A stretch of 8,358 nucleotides of DNA, taken from contig JAJPXW010000301.1 in NCBI GenBank assembly GCA_021205255.1, positions 1 to 8,358 of the forward strand. The letters are read 5' to 3'. Within the stretch, counting starts at the first letter, position 1. Each line of letters begins with the position of its first letter. Below are positions 6,234 to 8,358 of the stretch, piece by piece. Both the position numbers and the translations under genes were made by a program. This stretch comes from Burkholderiales bacterium. GTDB taxonomy: Bacteria; Pseudomonadota; Gammaproteobacteria; Burkholderiales; Burkholderiaceae_F. Below the pieces are notes generated by a model that saw only the letters and a program-made list of their open reading frames with translations, was not told the origin of the DNA and searched no databases.

Positions 6234-8285
6234 ATGCCCAGCTTTACAACTGACAATCTTCGCACCGTTGCGCTAGTAGGTCACGGAGGTAGCGGTAAAA
6301 CGACCCTGGCGGAAGGCATCCTGGCCAAAAGCGGAATGATTATCACCTGCGGGTCCGTCGAAAGAGGCACTACCGTCTGTGACTCGGATCCATTAGAAAA
6401 AGCAGTTCAGCACTCGCTAAGAGCGGCCTGCTGCCACTTTGAAGCCGATAAGGAAGATGGTACGGAGGTTCGTGTCCACTTGATTGATACTCCGGGATAT
6501 CCGGACTTTGTTGGACAGGCGCTGGGCTCTCTCGATGCCGTCAAGACGGCAGCCATCGTGGTAGATGCAACGGCCGGTATCCAGTTGATGACCCGCCGCA
6601 TGATGGATTGGGCAAAGGAAAGAAAACTTAACAGAATTATCATTGTTAATAAGATCGATGCCGAAAACACTAATCTTCCTAAGCTAGTTGAAGATCTTAG
6701 GGAGGCGTTCGGTCCGGAAGTTCTTCCAATCAACTTGCCTGCTGAGCACGGCAGCCGTGTTATTGACTGCTTCATTAAAGACGTAGGCGAGCCGGATTTT
6801 TCCAATGTTGGTGAAGTTCATCAGAAGTTTATTGAACAAGTTGTCGAAGTCGATGACGAAGCGATGGAAAAATACCTTGAAGAAGGTTCCGTCGATCCAA
6901 CTACTCTTCACGAACCATTGACACAGGCCCTAAGAGAAGGCCACGTCGTTCCAGTTTGCTTTACTTCCGGCAAGACCGGCGCAGGAATTGACGATCTCAT
7001 TAACGTCATGGTCCGTCATCTTCCGAATCCGTCTGAAAGTAATCAGCCACTATTCGTTGATGAAAATGGTGAAGACGTAAAACTGCTTCCAGACCCAGAC
7101 CTGCCATTAGTAGCCCACGTATTTAAAGTAGTTAACGACCCGTACATTGGAAAAGTCGGTGTATTCAGAATTCACCAAGGCACTTTGCGTCGCGACGATA
7201 TGATTTTCGTCGGTGACAATAAAAAGGCTATTAAAGTTGCCCATCCAATGATTCTTCAGGGCAAGGAAACTACTGAAGTTCCAGAGCTCGTACCAGGTGA
7301 TATCGGCGTCATCTCCAAAGTCGATGAATTGGTGTTCGATAGTGTGATCCACTCTTCCCATGATCACGACAACATCAAGATGAAACCGTTGAGCTTCCCG
7401 AAACCAATGTTCGGCTTGGCAATTTCTCCTGCCAGACGTGGTGACGAAGGCAGACTATCCGATGTCCTGAATAAGCTTCTGTCGGAAGACCCAACTCTTG
7501 AGCTGGAGCACGATGCAACTTTGAACGAGACAGTGTTGCGTGGTCTGAGTGCACAGCATTTGAAAGGCGTTCTTGAAAGAATGGCTGCGCAGTTCAAACT
7601 GCAAGTCAATACTCGTACGCCACGTATTCCATATAGAGAAACTATCGCTCAGAAAGCCGAAGGCCATGCTCGCCATAAGAAACAGACTGGTGGTGCTGGT
7701 CAGTTCGGTGAGGTCTATCTCAGAATTGAGCCGAGAGAACGTGGTGCCGGTTTTGAATTTGTTGACGAAGTCAAAGGCGGAGCTATTCCATATAACTTCA
7801 TTCCAGCAGTTGAAAAAGGTGTCGTCGATGCGCTGCAAACTGGCTTTGTGGCTGGTTACCCAATCCATGATGTCCGCGTAGTGGTCTACGACGGTAAGAG
7901 CCATCCAGTTGACTCCAAGGAAGTAGCCTTCGTATCGGCTGGTAGAAAGGCTATGCAGGATGCGTTAGCTAAAGCTAAGCCAACAGTTCTCGAACCAATT
8001 GTCGATATTGAAATTGTTGCCCCTGATTCTGCTATGGGTGACATCACAGGTGACCTTTCTAGTCGTCGCGGCCAAGTTACAGGTACGGCAAATATGGCCG
8101 GCGGTATGATGATTATTTCCGGAACAGTGCCTCTGTCCGAACTTGATGGTTACGCCGCTAGACTAAATGCCATTACCCAGGGTGCTGGCAGCTACTCTAT
8201 GGAACTTTCCGGATATGCACCAGTGCCTATTCAGAAACAGATGGAACTAGCCGCTAGCTTCCAGCGTAAGGATGAAGACGACTAA
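6234..8285 (+). CDS. Elongation factor G-like translational GTPase (EF-G paralogue)
   Basis: This 683-residue protein has all five EF-G domains. The G domain (1 to about 285) carries G1 GHGGSGKTT (16-24), G3 DTPGYPDF (85-92), G4 NKID (139-142) and G5 SGK (245-247). Domain II spans about 290-385, domain III about 390-460 (RRGDEGRLSDVLNKLLSEDP), domain IV about 465-585 (PYRETI, HKKQTGGAGQFGEV, and tip loop HPVDSKEVAF with H557) and domain V about 588-675 (GDITGDLSSRRGQVTG). It is not a standard FusA: G1 is GHGGSGKTT rather than AHIDAGKTT, the catalytic-region histidine of DTPGH is Tyr89, and the usual RGITI of switch I reads HSL (60-62). These are features of the EF-G2/EF-G-like branch. The true fusA next to the str operon is presumably elsewhere. 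A translocation or auxiliary ribosome role is inferred; GTPase activity may be weak. The start is supported by AGGA 8 nt upstream. Single-gene unit. Confidence 0.92.
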   Translation: MPSFTTDNLRTVALVGHGGSGKTTLAEGILAKSGMIITCGSVERGTTVCDSDPLEKAVQHSLRAACCHFEADKEDGTEVRVHLIDTPGYPDFVGQALGSLDAVKTAAIVVDATAGIQLMTRRMMDWAKERKLNRIIIVNKIDAENTNLPKLVEDLREAFGPEVLPINLPAEHGSRVIDCFIKDVGEPDFSNVGEVHQKFIEQVVEVDDEAMEKYLEEGSVDPTTLHEPLTQALREGHVVPVCFTSGKTGAGIDDLINVMVRHLPNPSESNQPLFVDENGEDVKLLPDPDLPLVAHVFKVVNDPYIGKVGVFRIHQGTLRRDDMIFVGDNKKAIKVAHPMILQGKETTEVPELVPGDIGVISKVDELVFDSVIHSSHDHDNIKMKPLSFPKPMFGLAISPARRGDEGRLSDVLNKLLSEDPTLELEHDATLNETVLRGLSAQHLKGVLERMAAQFKLQVNTRTPRIPYRETIAQKAEGHARHKKQTGGAGQFGEVYLRIEPRERGAGFEFVDEVKGGAIPYNFIPAVEKGVVDALQTGFVAGYPIHDVRVVVYDGKSHPVDSKEVAFVSAGRKAMQDALAKAKPTVLEPIVDIEIVAPDSAMGDITGDLSSRRGQVTGTANMAGGMMIISGTVPLSELDGYAARLNAITQGAGSYSMELSGYAPVPIQKQMELAASFQRKDEDD

Positions 8286-8292
8286 AGTCTTT

Positions 8293-8324
8293 AAGGCTTC
8301 CCCAAAAACGTGGTGGGAAGCCTT
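8293..8324 (+). terminator. Hairpin terminator after the EF-G-like gene
   Basis: AAGGCTTCCC (8293-8302) and GGGAAGCCTT (8315-8324) form a perfect 10-bp stem with a 12-nt loop, starting 8 nt after the stop codon. The downstream tail (CAATGTTAAA) is not a strong T run, so termination may be less than complete or may use the stem's own TT end. The position right after the stop makes the call likely. Confidence 0.7.
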
Positions 8325-8358
8325 CAATGTTAAAAACTATTCAGGGGTGTTAATAAAG

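Noticed and set aside
6407..6805. Minus-strand 132-codon open frame under the G domain of the EF-G-like gene
   Set aside because: It is antisense to conserved GTPase motifs, with low-complexity serine-rich content and no family resemblance.
7455..7904. Minus-strand 149-codon open frame inside the EF-G-like gene
   Set aside because: It is antisense to a fully conserved region of EF-G domains III-IV, has no recognisable domain, and similar shadow frames occur elsewhere on this gene.

Overview
The window looks like chromosomal DNA of a mid-GC Gram-negative bacterium. An outer-membrane lipoprotein channel, a periplasmic adaptor and a MacB-type ABC transporter together imply a double membrane. 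The protein style suggests a proteobacterium, perhaps a betaproteobacterium of the Sutterella/Parasutterella type. That placement is an impression from protein wording, not a database result.

Layout. Positions 95-4698 hold a tight four-gene operon on the minus strand, transcribed from right to left: a NodT-type outer-membrane factor lipoprotein, a MacA-type membrane fusion protein, a MacB-type ATPase and a MacB-type permease. The first two genes overlap, the next junction has a 2-nt gap, and the last two share an ATGA overlap. Together they encode a complete tripartite ABC efflux pump in which MacB is split into separate ATPase and permease chains. A promoter with a perfect TTGACA -35 box lies just upstream of the first gene.

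A gap of about 400 bp (4699-5104) holds that promoter, an orphan hairpin, a bidirectional-looking terminator and a 9-bp tandem repeat. Next is a minus-strand inositol-monophosphatase-family gene of the HisN type (5105-5965). A divergent promoter region of about 270 bp separates it from a plus-strand gene for an EF-G-like translational GTPase (6234-8285), which is followed by a strong hairpin terminator.

How the genes work together. The four pump genes clearly form one functional unit. The phosphatase and the EF-G paralogue appear to be independent single-gene units; nothing in the sequence ties them to the pump. I found no mobile element, CRISPR array, tRNA or rRNA, and no convincing new multi-gene system. 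The most unusual points are the altered catalytic and switch residues of the EF-G paralogue, the 9-bp tandem repeat, and two hairpins in non-coding DNA.
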